From positions 952,001 through 1,016,000 of the forward strand of contig NZ_CP045483.1 of NCBI RefSeq assembly GCF_009729035.1: a stretch of DNA of 64,000 nucleotides, given 5' to 3'. The position numbers were made by a program, and so were the translations under genes. This document shows, in pieces, positions 29,122 to 38,303 of the stretch (its first letter is position 1; each line of letters begins with the position of its first letter). This DNA is from Stygiolobus azoricus (GTDB taxonomy: Archaea; Thermoproteota; Thermoprotei_A; Sulfolobales; Sulfolobaceae). Under the pieces are notes generated by a model. It had not been told where the DNA came from, searched no databases, and saw only the letters and a program-made list of their open reading frames with translations.

Positions 29122-30354
29122 TTGAAATTAAGCTTACTATTACTACTCTTATCAATTTCACTACTATTACTCGGTATATTAATTTCTGTAATTTCTATAC
29201 AGCAAAAATATGTGGAAATATATAATTTCGGCTACGGAAACGTTGCAATTCCTCCAAATGATTGGCAAGAGTATTACTGGGCTGTTCTAGTAAAAGGTTA
29301 TCCTAGTGCTACAGTATTTTACGATGGTAAGTTCGTAAACCTTCAAAATGTGTGTAATTACACTTTGCCAGCAACTTCATATTATACATACGTTGTGAAG
29401 GGATATGTTCAACCCTACGCTTTTCTTTCGCCGATAAGCATGTTTTTAATCCTTACTGGTACACTAATCGGTTTTAAGGGTACTACTCTCTTCTTTCAAG
29501 AGAGAATTTTGGGAGAAGATCTTGTAAAGGGTTATGCTGTAGGCGGTTCATTAACTAGATATGCTCTGAAACGTTTAAGTAGCTCATTAGTCTCGTTAAT
29601 ACTGGCCTTCGTAGTAATAATAATCCTTGAGTACTTACACGGTAGAAATCTTTATTACGCCTTATTAGGGTTCCTTGAGTTTAATGCAGGAGTTTCATCT
29701 TACTTTAAGGTAAGTATCACCAGCCTCATATTGACTACGCTGTCATATACCACGCTATTGCTAGGTATATCCTTCTCTCTAACGGTATACCTTAGCGCTT
29801 TCTTGGTAATTTACGGGTTACAAAGTCCATTAATAAGTAAGATTATGGACATGTGGAAATACATAGGCTCTGCCTTAGCTTCTTGGGTATTTGCTATGAT
29901 TATAGTTTACCTCCTTCACTTTTTCACTGGCCTTCTTCCCTATGGAACGCCTAAAAATGATATACTGCCTTATTTAGTAATGCCAGTAATCTCACTGTTC
30001 TTCCCCTTTATAGGCATTTTCGTTAATAGAATGCTAACTACAATCCCTACAACGCCATTTTCCATAAAGGGACTTGATAGAAAGATCGTCATATACAGAC
30101 ACGTATTGGGAAATGCCACTGTAGTTATGCTTTCTTCTATTTCATCAGCATTTGTTGAGATGTTACTTGCGGAGATGTTGGTAGAAGGCATTTTCCAATG
30201 GCCTGGTTTCGGACTACTGTTAAAATATGCTGTTTTTAATGGAGACTATAAGGTAGTTGAGGGCTCGATGCTAACATATTCAACCTTAGCAGTCCTTTCC
30301 AATTTGGTTACTGATTTAGTTTACGGTGTGTTAGATCCGAGGGTGACTAGATGA
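29122..30354 (+). CDS. Peptide-type ABC transporter permease, DppB/OppB-like
   Basis: A 410-residue permease. A first hydrophobic helix and a large outside loop (about residues 28-105, with NYT sequon) are followed by a helix and the DppB core. The C-terminal third carries the family pattern [14 protein letters not shown], then the run to [11 protein letters not shown] that ends nearly all OppB/DppB proteins. The EAA loop is recognisable near [16 protein letters not shown]. The start is TTG at 29122. It is the first gene of a four-gene operon: it overlaps the next permease by ATGA and the two ATPase-like genes follow. Confidence 0.82.
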   Translation: MKLSLLLLLLSISLLLLGILISVISIQQKYVEIYNFGYGNVAIPPNDWQEYYWAVLVKGYPSATVFYDGKFVNLQNVCNYTLPATSYYTYVVKGYVQPYAFLSPISMFLILTGTLIGFKGTTLFFQERILGEDLVKGYAVGGSLTRYALKRLSSSLVSLILAFVVIIILEYLHGRNLYYALLGFLEFNAGVSSYFKVSITSLILTTLSYTTLLLGISFSLTVYLSAFLVIYGLQSPLISKIMDMWKYIGSALASWVFAMIIVYLLHFFTGLLPYGTPKNDILPYLVMPVISLFFPFIGIFVNRMLTTIPTTPFSIKGLDRKIVIYRHVLGNATVVMLSSISSAFVEMLLAEMLVEGIFQWPGFGLLLKYAVFNGDYKVVEGSMLTYSTLAVLSNLVTDLVYGVLDPRVTR

Positions 30355-31118
30355 GGAGGAGATTTGTCATTGTTTTTACAATATTTCTTATAATTGTGAG
30401 TATAAGTGTATTTTTTGACGTTTATAAGCTTCCTAAGGAAGAACCTTTACAGCCACCCTCCTATCAGTATCCCTTAGGGACTTACATAGATGGTAGTAAC
30501 ATGATCAATCTAAATGCTATAGCAATAGTTGACACGCTAATGTTCGGAGGGCTAGTAGGGGTTGGAGAGGTAACTTTAGCATTGGCTTACGGTATTATGG
30601 CCGGAGTTTATGGAGGAGTAGTGAGGAGTGTCATGGTGAGATTTATAGACGCTCTGAATTCTTTACCTAGGTTACCCTTACTTCTTTCCATAGCTCTATT
30701 TTACGGTGTACCTACTGGTAACTCGTTGAAGGCTAACTTCTTCTTAACAGTATTAATTGTAATGCTCACGGGTTGGAACATATATGCAAGGCAGATAACA
30801 GAGTTAGTTTACACTTCCTCAGTAGGTAAATCCACTAGAAGGATTTTAGGTAAAGTAGACATCAAGTTGGTGTTTAGAAGTGTCAAAAGACAAGGGTTAA
30901 ACCTCTTAGTGCCGAGTTGCATTGATGGAATTGCTACATATACTGGAATGGGTGTAATAGGTGGAGTTGGAGATCCTAATTACCCTACTTTAACTACTTT
31001 ACTGAATATAGCTTCTCATTTACTTTATGATTGGTGGCTGTTCTTAGTTCCTGCTGTTTTTAGGGGAATAGTTCTTGTTCTGTTACTTATTCTTGCAGAC
31101 GAGATAAGGAGGTTATGA
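30351..31118 (+). CDS. Peptide-type ABC transporter permease, DppC/OppC-like
   Basis: A 255-residue permease with an N-terminal helix, a [11 protein letters not shown] segment (compare the family's HPLGTDxxGRD motif, here with the second Asp region degraded), [21 protein letters not shown] and five more helices. It overlaps the preceding permease by four bases. The EAA loop area ([20 protein letters not shown]) is weakly conserved. The usual substrate-binding protein gene is not found in the operon. Confidence 0.78.
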   Translation: MRRRFVIVFTIFLIIVSISVFFDVYKLPKEEPLQPPSYQYPLGTYIDGSNMINLNAIAIVDTLMFGGLVGVGEVTLALAYGIMAGVYGGVVRSVMVRFIDALNSLPRLPLLLSIALFYGVPTGNSLKANFFLTVLIVMLTGWNIYARQITELVYTSSVGKSTRRILGKVDIKLVFRSVKRQGLNLLVPSCIDGIATYTGMGVIGGVGDPNYPTLTTLLNIASHLLYDWWLFLVPAVFRGIVLVLLLILADEIRRL

Positions 31119-31121
31119 TGG

Positions 31122-31976
31122 ATGTTGGAGTACGAGTGTCTAACCGTGGATAACAAGTTAAACTGTTTTACAGCTGTAATTAATGATCACACTGGAATAT
31201 TAGGTCAAAGGGATAGTGGAAAGGAAGAAATATTTAAGGCAACATTTAGGGTAGTAAAGGCTAAAGGAAGGATAAGTTTAGATGGAGTAAACATCCTAGA
31301 ATTAGGAGAAGAAGATCTTAGAAAAATCCTTTGGACTAGAATAAGCTGGATGCCTTATGATGTTTCTCAACTTTTTAACCCTATCTACGATGTTGCTTCA
31401 CACTTTGTTGAAATTGTTGTTAGCCACAACTTAGGAAGTTCAGAATACGCATTAGACTTAGCTAAGGAAAAATTGAAAATTCTTGGTCTAAACCCCGAGG
31501 AAATACTCAAGAGTTATGTCTTTCAGCTGTCTCCGTTAAAGTTAAAGAAAACTGCTATAGCGTTAGCAACTTTTATTGAACCCGATTACGTATTCATAGA
31601 CGATATAGAATACGGGATCAGTGAGGTTGATCAAATACAAATAGTCAACTCACTTATAGACCTCATGTCTGTAATGCCTAGTAAGTTTTTAATCTCTGAT
31701 AATGACGCTGCTGTTCTCTCCCGTCTTACTGATAAGGTTATAGTAATTTACAATGGTGAAGTAGTTGAAGAAGGATATAACGTGTTATCAGATCCACTTC
31801 ATCCTTATACTATAGACGTGATAAGAGGATATGTAATCCCTGATGGGAAAACTTCCTCAGGATGTGTGTATAGTAATTCATGTTTATACTCCTCTCTTAA
31901 ATGTCAAACTAAAAAACCTGAGCTAATTAGAATCGGTAAAAGGATGGTAAGATGTCATCTCTATCCGACCATGTAA
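31122..31976 (+). CDS. OppD/DppD-like ATPase subunit with degenerate catalytic motifs
   Basis: A 284-residue protein colinear with DppD but with every nucleotide motif altered. Walker A is GILGQRDSGKEE at 25-36 (K34 kept; Ser/Thr lost; one Gly is Asp). The signature is QLSPLKLKK at 135-143 instead of LSGGQxQR. Walker B ends ...FIDDIE at about 158-163 (Asp for the catalytic Glu). The H-loop is SDND without His. The C-terminal oligopeptide-transporter region is kept, with DPLHPYT and four Cys around CVYSNSCLYSSLKC...VRCHLYP. Strong GGAGG ribosome site just upstream. It probably cannot hydrolyse ATP well (inference). Confidence 0.75.
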   Translation: MLEYECLTVDNKLNCFTAVINDHTGILGQRDSGKEEIFKATFRVVKAKGRISLDGVNILELGEEDLRKILWTRISWMPYDVSQLFNPIYDVASHFVEIVVSHNLGSSEYALDLAKEKLKILGLNPEEILKSYVFQLSPLKLKKTAIALATFIEPDYVFIDDIEYGISEVDQIQIVNSLIDLMSVMPSKFLISDNDAAVLSRLTDKVIVIYNGEVVEEGYNVLSDPLHPYTIDVIRGYVIPDGKTSSGCVYSNSCLYSSLKCQTKKPELIRIGKRMVRCHLYPTM

Positions 31977-32800
31977 TTTTACAATTAGAATCTGTTTATG
32001 GGAACTTCGTTAAAGATATAAGTTTGAGTATTCACAGTAGAGAACTTACTCTTATTGTGAGTGAGTTGGGTAAGGGCACTGAAGAATTATCGATGTTATT
32101 GACTGGTGAAATAAAGCCGAAAAAAGGGAGAATTGTCCGAATTATAGATAAGAAACAGATAAGGCTTATTCCCAGAGAATTTATATCGAGTGAATTAAAG
32201 ATAAAGGATATTTTGAAACTATATGAGAAAAAATTCGGAAAAGGAGATGAATTTTGGATTAAAACAATATTGGGAGATAGTATTATTGAAAATACAAAAA
32301 TTAACGACTTGAGTGAAATTAATAAGTTCAAATTAGAAATTTTATCAATATTTTTCGGAAAAGTAAGCTTGATAGTAGCAGAAGATTTTCTATCAACGAT
32401 TGATACACAGTTAACGGAATACGCTCTTAAGATGTTAGTCAAGGTAACGAAAATAAAGTCGGCAAGTTTAGTCCTATTCAATCCCTCTGTGATTTACCCC
32501 TACGTCTTTGATAAAATAGTGGTTTTATTCGGTAACGAAATCATAGAGGAGTCGAGTAAGAAGGAGTTTTATCATCCTTATTCTTTACTTATTCAAAACA
32601 CGAAGCTCAAATTAGGCAAGCCTAGAGAGAAAATTCCTATAAAAGAGATAGGGGATCCATCGGACCACGGTTGTCCTTATCACCCTTACTGTGATCTAAT
32701 TACCAAGGAGCTAAGAAAACGATGTTATACTGAAAATCCTAAATTATTCAACGTCAAAGGTAATAAGGTAAGATGTTGGTATTATGAAAATATTAAATAA
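31952..32800 (+). CDS. OppF/DppF-like ATPase subunit with degenerate catalytic motifs
   Basis: A 282-residue protein, colinear with DppF. Where Walker A should be the sequence reads VSELGKGTEELS (36-47), with no GxxGxGKS/T. The signature is DLSEINKFKLE (119-129). Walker B has VAEDF (142-146), the order of Asp and Glu reversed relative to ADEP. The H-loop position reads LFNPS. The family tail is intact: EFYHPYSLL, then GCPYHPYCDL and the paired Cys that end OppF proteins. It overlaps the preceding gene by 25 bases, so both are made together. Confidence 0.72.
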   Translation: MSSLSDHVILQLESVYGNFVKDISLSIHSRELTLIVSELGKGTEELSMLLTGEIKPKKGRIVRIIDKKQIRLIPREFISSELKIKDILKLYEKKFGKGDEFWIKTILGDSIIENTKINDLSEINKFKLEILSIFFGKVSLIVAEDFLSTIDTQLTEYALKMLVKVTKIKSASLVLFNPSVIYPYVFDKIVVLFGNEIIEESSKKEFYHPYSLLIQNTKLKLGKPREKIPIKEIGDPSDHGCPYHPYCDLITKELRKRCYTENPKLFNVKGNKVRCWYYENIK

Positions 32801-32838
32801 GTATTTTAAGTATTTTAAGATATTTTTAATTAAAATGA

Positions 32839-32853
32839 ATATAGTATCTATAT
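32839..32853. promoter_or_regulatory. Palindrome ATATAG-TAT-CTATAT upstream of the MFS gene
   Basis: A perfect 6-bp inverted repeat with a three-base centre, preceded by AATGA and followed by AGTGAC. A near copy (AATGA, ATATAG, ATTAT, CTATAT) is at 62359-62375 before another operon, so a shared regulator is plausible. Confidence 0.4.
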
Positions 32854-32911
32854 AGTGACTTAAACATTAGTAGTTAAGCTTAAATTCGGTATCGAACTAT
32901 TTTCTCAAGCC

Positions 32912-34069
32912 ATGGCGGAGAACAAGTCAAGTTTAATATATGCAGCTATATTTCTTGTTTTAATAACACTATCAGATAGAGCAACTAATAACATGGTAAC
33001 TACAACAGTTCCCTTACTTGGAAAATATGTTTTGCATTTCTCTAACACAGTAGTAGGACTTCTATCTACGGTAATCTTTGCCTTTACTTTCGTGGCTACA
33101 TCATATATTAATCCTTCGTTGAACGCAATTACTAGGAAGAGAGTATTCATAATTTCTAACGGTTTTATCGTTTTGTCTCTTCTACTTTATTATTATTCTA
33201 ACGTATTTACAATCTGGATCATATCAGCTTTAGCAGGTCTGATATTTGGCTTAGTTATGCCGAATCTAATAACCGCAGCGAGCTTAGCAAACGATCAAAA
33301 ATCAGCCGAAAGGTTGTTGGCATTATATTCTACAAGTCTGAGCCTAAGCCTAATAATAGGTCCGGCACTTGAAACTTACCTCCTGACGAGGGTTGGTTAC
33401 AGAGAAATCTTCTTGTGGTTCATTCCGTTAGCTATGGTAGCGTTTATTTTATCCACTAAGCTGAAATTCCCAGAAGTGAAAAGGGAAAGTAAGGGAATAT
33501 CAGCCTTAAAGAACAAAGGTTTTATCTCTTCAATACTGTCAATAACGACTTATAACGTACCTTTTGCGGCATTTACAACTTTCTTAGCTATCTTAGCCAA
33601 AGAGAGATTTAATGTTCCGGACTTTGAGGCGTATTCTGTTTTCCTGCCTTTCTTTACAATATCATTTCTGACTAGACTTTCAATGACTATTAGACCCTTC
33701 AGTGATCTTAGAATGCCTTTAGCAATATCGATAGGTATTACAATTGCTGGACTGCTTGGAATTCTGTATGCTCCTTCATACACAGCTTTTCTCCTGGTAA
33801 TAGCTTTGCTCGGTATACCTCACGGCTCTATCTTTCCAATGTCTACGATAATGATAAGCAGAGCTACTACAATCGCGGAAAGAAACGCTGTAAATTCATA
33901 TTTCTTGGCTTATAATAATGTTTTATTCCTGGCAGTTCCAGCTGTAGTAGGGTTTGTATCGACATATTTAGGTTTGTCCCTGACTATGACGCTTCTGGTG
34001 CTCCCAGTGTTAGTTACGGCGATAACGTTCTTTAAGATGTTTTGGAGAGACAAGATTTTGAGGGGTTAG
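32912..34069 (+). CDS. Major facilitator superfamily transporter
   Basis: A 385-residue polytopic protein with about 12 helices in two halves. Helix 2-3 loop resembles the MFS motif A only loosely (NPSLNAITRKRVFI). The C-terminal half has LGIPHGSIFPMSTIMISRAT, common in sugar/drug-type MFS proteins. No substrate can be assigned. It follows the ABC operon on the same strand after 111 bases that carry the ATATAG/CTATAT palindrome. It ends four bases into the convergent DMT exporter gene. Confidence 0.82.
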   Translation: MAENKSSLIYAAIFLVLITLSDRATNNMVTTTVPLLGKYVLHFSNTVVGLLSTVIFAFTFVATSYINPSLNAITRKRVFIISNGFIVLSLLLYYYSNVFTIWIISALAGLIFGLVMPNLITAASLANDQKSAERLLALYSTSLSLSLIIGPALETYLLTRVGYREIFLWFIPLAMVAFILSTKLKFPEVKRESKGISALKNKGFISSILSITTYNVPFAAFTTFLAILAKERFNVPDFEAYSVFLPFFTISFLTRLSMTIRPFSDLRMPLAISIGITIAGLLGILYAPSYTAFLLVIALLGIPHGSIFPMSTIMISRATTIAERNAVNSYFLAYNNVLFLAVPAVVGFVSTYLGLSLTMTLLVLPVLVTAITFFKMFWRDKILRG

Positions 34070-34881
34070 AACGAGACTAAAACAGCAGAGACTATTATTA
34101 CGAGCGATCCTAGTAGTTGCAAAAACGTCAATACTTGATGTAGGATAAAAAAGGCGAGGATAATTGTAAACACTGGCTCTAAGGTAGAGATTACCGTTGC
34201 AGTTACAGAATCACTCTCCCCCATCCCTTTGTAGAAGAAATAGTATGGTAGAAGAGTAGCAAATAAAGCTAAATACACCCCCGTGTATATAGAGGCTACT
34301 GTAAGACCAAATGAGTTAAAGAAGAGGAAAATGAGTGAAAAGGGAAAACTCCACAAGGATTGTGAGGCTATTATCTCTATATTTGTCATTCTTCTTAGTT
34401 GAAGTCTTCTCGACTGGATTATTAAGAGTGCATAGGTTAAACCTGAGGCAAGTCCTAGGTATAAGTCTTTAAGAGTTATATTTGAGAGGTACATCAGGTA
34501 GACCCCTAGAAATACGGAAAAACTAGCTATTATTTTCCTAAGGTTAATTTCCTCGCTCTTAGAAATTAAGGAATATAATAATACCCATATGGGAGCTGTA
34601 TATAAGAACACAGCCGAGAGAGATGCGCCAAGGTAGTTTATTGTATAGATATACGTTTCGTAAAACGCCAAGGTAACTATTCCAAGAAGAATTGAGGGGA
34701 AGTTTAGGATCCTCCTAATCTTAATAAGCGGTAAGATCAAAATGGAGGATATCAGCGATCTGATCATGACCATTTGAAAAGGGTTTGCACCTTCTTCATA
34801 ACCTATTTGTACAGCTATACCTATTGTTCCCCACAGGAAAGAAGAGATGAATAGGTCTGTTATCCCTTTTTTCAGCTTCAC
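34066..34881 (-). CDS. DMT-superfamily (EamA) transporter
   Basis: A 271-residue protein with ten hydrophobic helices in two EamA repeats (first FISSFLWGTIGIAVQIGYEEG and NPFQMVMIRSLISS; second beginning with TYALLIIQSRRL and ending with STLEPVFTIILAFFIL). Members export amino acids, purines or other metabolites. Substrate unknown. It is convergent with the MFS gene, overlapping by four bases. Confidence 0.85.
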   Translation of the reverse strand: MKLKKGITDLFISSFLWGTIGIAVQIGYEEGANPFQMVMIRSLISSILILPLIKIRRILNFPSILLGIVTLAFYETYIYTINYLGASLSAVFLYTAPIWVLLYSLISKSEEINLRKIIASFSVFLGVYLMYLSNITLKDLYLGLASGLTYALLIIQSRRLQLRRMTNIEIIASQSLWSFPFSLIFLFFNSFGLTVASIYTGVYLALFATLLPYYFFYKGMGESDSVTATVISTLEPVFTIILAFFILHQVLTFLQLLGSLVIIVSAVLVSF

Positions 34882-34917
34882 AAGAAAAGTAATAAGGTGA
34901 GAAGATAATAAGCCAGT

Positions 34918-35313
34918 ATGAACTGGGGTAAGATACTCGGTCTGGTCGGGGCGTTGATTTTTATCTTAATATATCTAAATTACATAACAATTACTTTTCA
35001 TTATGGTATTTTACAAGTAGAGAATTTGAGACTGTTAAAGAGCCTCAACGTCAGTATAGTAGGAGCTAATTCTTCAGCAATTATAATTAGAATAAATAAT
35101 CCGTTGAATGTGTCTGTGACTGTTTGTAATATTAGTGGAAAATACTTAGTCTTTGGAAAACCTATCGTAATTCCTCCCCAAACTTCTAAAAATATAACAA
35201 TTGGGATAACTAATTATCAAGCCCTAGTAAATCAGATAAAAAATAACGATGAATACATTTCAATTAAGCTTAAGATTCAAAATACAACCATAACTTCGGT
35301 GAACTTAGTATGA
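34918..35313 (+). CDS. Membrane-anchored extracellular protein, 131 residues
   Basis: One N-terminal helix (about residues 7-26) followed by a beta-rich outer domain with many sequons (NSS, NVS, NIS, NIT, NTT). The pattern of the domain (LNVSIVGANSSAIIIRINNPLN) resembles LEA14-type/WHy domains, an uncertain comparison. The next gene starts inside its stop codon (ATGA), so the two form a pair. Confidence 0.62.
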   Translation: MNWGKILGLVGALIFILIYLNYITITFHYGILQVENLRLLKSLNVSIVGANSSAIIIRINNPLNVSVTVCNISGKYLVFGKPIVIPPQTSKNITIGITNYQALVNQIKNNDEYISIKLKIQNTTITSVNLV

Positions 35314-35846
35314 GGACAACAGATAGAGTTCTGTTATCATACTACGTGAGTTCTATACTGATAGCATTTATTCCCTTACCTTGGTGGTACTATAGCGTTG
35401 GAGGAATTTTCGTAGTTTATGATTCACCCTTTCAGATTTCTGCAAGCCTTTTGGGTAGTAACTTGATCCTAGCTCAACTACTAAACTTATTTTTAAATGC
35501 ATTTAGAATATACGTAGGAATAAACTTAGTGTACAATTGCTTGATGTTAGTGAAGGGTAGACAAGCGGCCAAATATTCCACAATGGCATGGTTACCGGTA
35601 TTCTATATATTAGATCCTTTGCTAATTTACGTAGTATTTAATTACGTGGTATCTTCAGTAACGGGAGACACTTTTAGATATCCCTTACTTATTATAGGTG
35701 TCGAGAATTTTGTCACCTCATATAATAATGTGAACATAGATATGCTGATCTTTTCATACCCTACTCTACTTTACTGGTTTACTTTTATTCCTACAATACT
35801 TTACATAACAGCATTAGTAACAGGAACTAAGTCCTCAAAGTCATAA
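35310..35846 (+). CDS. Polytopic membrane protein, 178 residues
   Basis: Four hydrophobic helices (about residues 8-30, 45-72, 90-112 and 150-172) with short loops. No family recognised. Overlaps the preceding anchored protein by four bases, so the two probably act together at the membrane. The 3' end overlaps the frameshifted regulator gene by six bases. Confidence 0.6.
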   Translation: MRTTDRVLLSYYVSSILIAFIPLPWWYYSVGGIFVVYDSPFQISASLLGSNLILAQLLNLFLNAFRIYVGINLVYNCLMLVKGRQAAKYSTMAWLPVFYILDPLLIYVVFNYVVSSVTGDTFRYPLLIIGVENFVTSYNNVNIDMLIFSYPTLLYWFTFIPTILYITALVTGTKSSKS

Positions 35847-36628
35847 GGAAAAACTGGTGTTTATTTGATAGTCATAGATAACCATGACGTCGGCTTCTTT
35901 ATCTGCTACGTTTCTCACAGCTTCTATGTACTTCCTGACGTTCTCTATTTTATCCGTTATACAACCTATTATACCTGCCTGGCCGTCGTTGATCTCTAAG
36001 ATCTTACATGAGTCGAGGATTTTTCTAGTCTCTGCTACTCTTCTACTGAATATAGAGAACATAACTATATCAGTCTTCTTTAAGTCTATTATTGGAATTA
36101 ACTTTACTATACCCTTTTCTAAGAGGATCTTAGTTCTTTTCTCCACAAGTTTCTGAGTCAAACCTGTCTCTTGAGCTATTTCTGCAGCTTGTGCCCTAGG
36201 GTTTCTGACAAGGTATTTAACTATTTGTAAATCATAAGGCTTAGACTCTATGATCTCCTGTTTAGGAAAGTACTTAAGAGAATAATCACCCAAGATTTTT
36301 TCATTCCTTCTATTTTATCCTCTATCTCTGGGATAGAACTTCCCTCAACTCCATAGACGTTTAACCACTCTAAGCACTTGAATTTGAAGAATATTCCTTC
36401 TCCTATATAGTCATAATAGTTCTTAAAAGCTACAAAGCTGTAATACTTACCGTAAAAGTTAGGATTTACTAAAACCGTGTAGCCTTGGAATACTCCTTCA
36501 TCTTGGAGTTTTTTAATACGATAAGTTAGGGAAGGAGGCGTAAGGCCCAATTCCTTAGCTATATTTCGTTGGGACAGAAAAGGATCCCTAAAAAGATAAA
36601 TTAAAATCTTCTTTTCGAGTTCATCCAT
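35841..36628 (-). pseudogene. Two-HTH regulator gene, paralogue of 28203-29030, split by a one-base frameshift
   Basis: Two frames cover the gene: 36628 to about 36296 (HTH 1 and middle domain, ending IEGMKK) and from there to 35841 ([13 protein letters not shown] 2 and the C-domain). The break is at a run of six T on the plus strand, 36296-36301 (six A in the message). With seven A the product reads [15 protein letters not shown], which aligns with STMAKELGEPKMTYI in the intact paralogue, giving about 262 residues. A true mutation, an assembly error, or -1 slippage on AAA AAA T are all possible. Both halves still show coding-like conservation (DLKKTDIVMFSIFSRRV), so decay, if real, is recent. 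Confidence 0.75.
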
Positions 36629-36751
36629 CGTAATTACTGTATATGTAATACACTTAACCGTTTAATAGTTTTTCCTTCAAATAAATATACAATTACTTGC
36701 TAAATATGAAATCTAGATGTATAAACTTATTTTGTAATTCTGGTAAAGAAA

Positions 36752-38230
36752 TTAACCGATTCCCTTCAGATTAATGTATTTGTCCCTTAAGTATGACAGT
36801 AACCCCTCAGGATCATATTCTTTTCCGAAGGACCTCCTCAATAAGGTCTTGGGTGGATAAGTAGCGCCGTATTTACAAATTAACTCTTTCAAAATCTCCT
36901 TTATCTCGTCGAACTTCCCTTGAGAAACTAAGTTGTAAAGGTTAGGAATCTTAAGGTAAAGCATTCCAGCCACAATATTACCTAGAGTATATGTAGGAAA
37001 ATAGCCTATAGAGCCCTGAGACCAATGTATATCCTGCAGCACTCCTTCAGCATCGTTTTTAGGAGTAATGCCCAGATATTTCTCCATCATATCGTTCCAA
37101 AGGGAAGGTACTTCCTTCACCGTCATCTTTTCGTTTATTAGTCTCTTCTCAATCTCATACCTGATTGCAATATGGAAGTTGTAAGTAACTTCATCCGCGT
37201 CAACCCTTATAAGGCTCGGCCTTACAGTATTGAAATACTTGTAAATATCCTCATCGCTGTACTTACTTAAGAAGGGTAAGTTCTCCTTTAATGTCGGATA
37301 TACAAGTTTTATAAATTGTATACTTCTACCAATAATATTCTCCCAAAATCTGGACTGAGACTCATGAATACCTGTTGATGCACCAGTAGCTATAGGTGTA
37401 CCTTCAAATCTAGGGTTTATGAGGAGCTCGTAAATAGCATGTCCACTCTCGTGTATTACGGAAAACATCGTCTCCTTAAAGTCCTTTCCTTCATATCTTG
37501 TCGTAATCCTCACGTCGCTACCAGATATTCTAATTGTAAATGGATGAGCCGAGACGTCCAGTCTGAACTTGTCTGAAGGCATGTTAAGTAACTTTATCAA
37601 GAACTCGTTGACTTTCTTCATTCTTTCCGTTTCGTATTGAACATTCTCTAGTTCGTGACTTGAAGGGAAATATTGTGCCTCTTGAACCTTTTTAAGTATA
37701 CCAGATACCTCGGGAAGAAGAGTGTTAAAGATTCTATCTCCATCTCCAGTGGTGAAGCCCTCCTCGTAAAGGTCTAGTAGAGCATCATAAGGTTGTTTTT
37801 CATAACCTAAGTAGTCGGCTATCTTCCTCGATAGGTCTAGTATCTTCTCTAGGTAGGGAGAAAAGAGGTTAAAATCGGACTTAGCCTTAGCATTTCTCCA
37901 TATTACTACACTCTCATTTGTGGTCTTAGTGAATTCCTTTATTACCTCTATTGGGACTTTAGTATAGTATTTTATGCTCCTCCTCAATACTCTAACAATT
38001 CCCTTTTCTTCATCACTAAGCTTTTCCTCGTCTATTTTATCTAATTTTTCAGAAATCTTCAAGTAAACCTGTTTTTCCAGCTCATTAAATACGGAGAATA
38101 CTTCACCCCTCGTAGAGGCATCAGCTTCCGGCATATAAGTTTCTGTGTCCCAGGCCATTAATGCTTCTGCATATCCGTATGCCCATAATTTCTTATATTC
38201 CTCTAATATCTCCTTAACATTATCAAACAT
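36752..38230 (-). CDS. Carboxypeptidase Taq-type, M32 family metallocarboxypeptidase
   Basis: A 492-residue M32 enzyme. The zinc motif HESGH is at 260-264, and the family HPF triplet at 229-231. [21 protein letters not shown] and the C-terminal [13 protein letters not shown] motif are also diagnostic. It removes C-terminal residues from peptides and likely works in peptide recycling with the M20 and TldD/E enzymes in this window. I use the ATG at 38230; an upstream in-frame ATG at 38380 would add 50 residues antisense to the start of the MMPL gene. Confidence 0.92.
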   Translation of the reverse strand: MFDNVKEILEEYKKLWAYGYAEALMAWDTETYMPEADASTRGEVFSVFNELEKQVYLKISEKLDKIDEEKLSDEEKGIVRVLRRSIKYYTKVPIEVIKEFTKTTNESVVIWRNAKAKSDFNLFSPYLEKILDLSRKIADYLGYEKQPYDALLDLYEEGFTTGDGDRIFNTLLPEVSGILKKVQEAQYFPSSHELENVQYETERMKKVNEFLIKLLNMPSDKFRLDVSAHPFTIRISGSDVRITTRYEGKDFKETMFSVIHESGHAIYELLINPRFEGTPIATGASTGIHESQSRFWENIIGRSIQFIKLVYPTLKENLPFLSKYSDEDIYKYFNTVRPSLIRVDADEVTYNFHIAIRYEIEKRLINEKMTVKEVPSLWNDMMEKYLGITPKNDAEGVLQDIHWSQGSIGYFPTYTLGNIVAGMLYLKIPNLYNLVSQGKFDEIKEILKELICKYGATYPPKTLLRRSFGKEYDPEGLLSYLRDKYINLKGIG

Positions 38231-38303
38231 ATGTACCAAAATATTATATGAATTGGAGATATTTAGAGTAATGCTTTTTAAATTAAAGATATATCTATAT
38301 TTT

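Noticed and set aside
32032-32481. 149-codon minus-strand frame opposite the OppF-like gene
   Set aside because: Because the OppF-like gene is degenerate I considered whether this was the real gene, but the OppF frame keeps HPY and Cys motifs and operon overlaps, while the antisense frame is Ser/Ile/Phe-rich noise.
38145-38303. 53-residue extension of the MMPL protein
   Set aside because: Antisense to the M32 carboxypeptidase start and hydrophilic; a good TATA box precedes ATG 38304.
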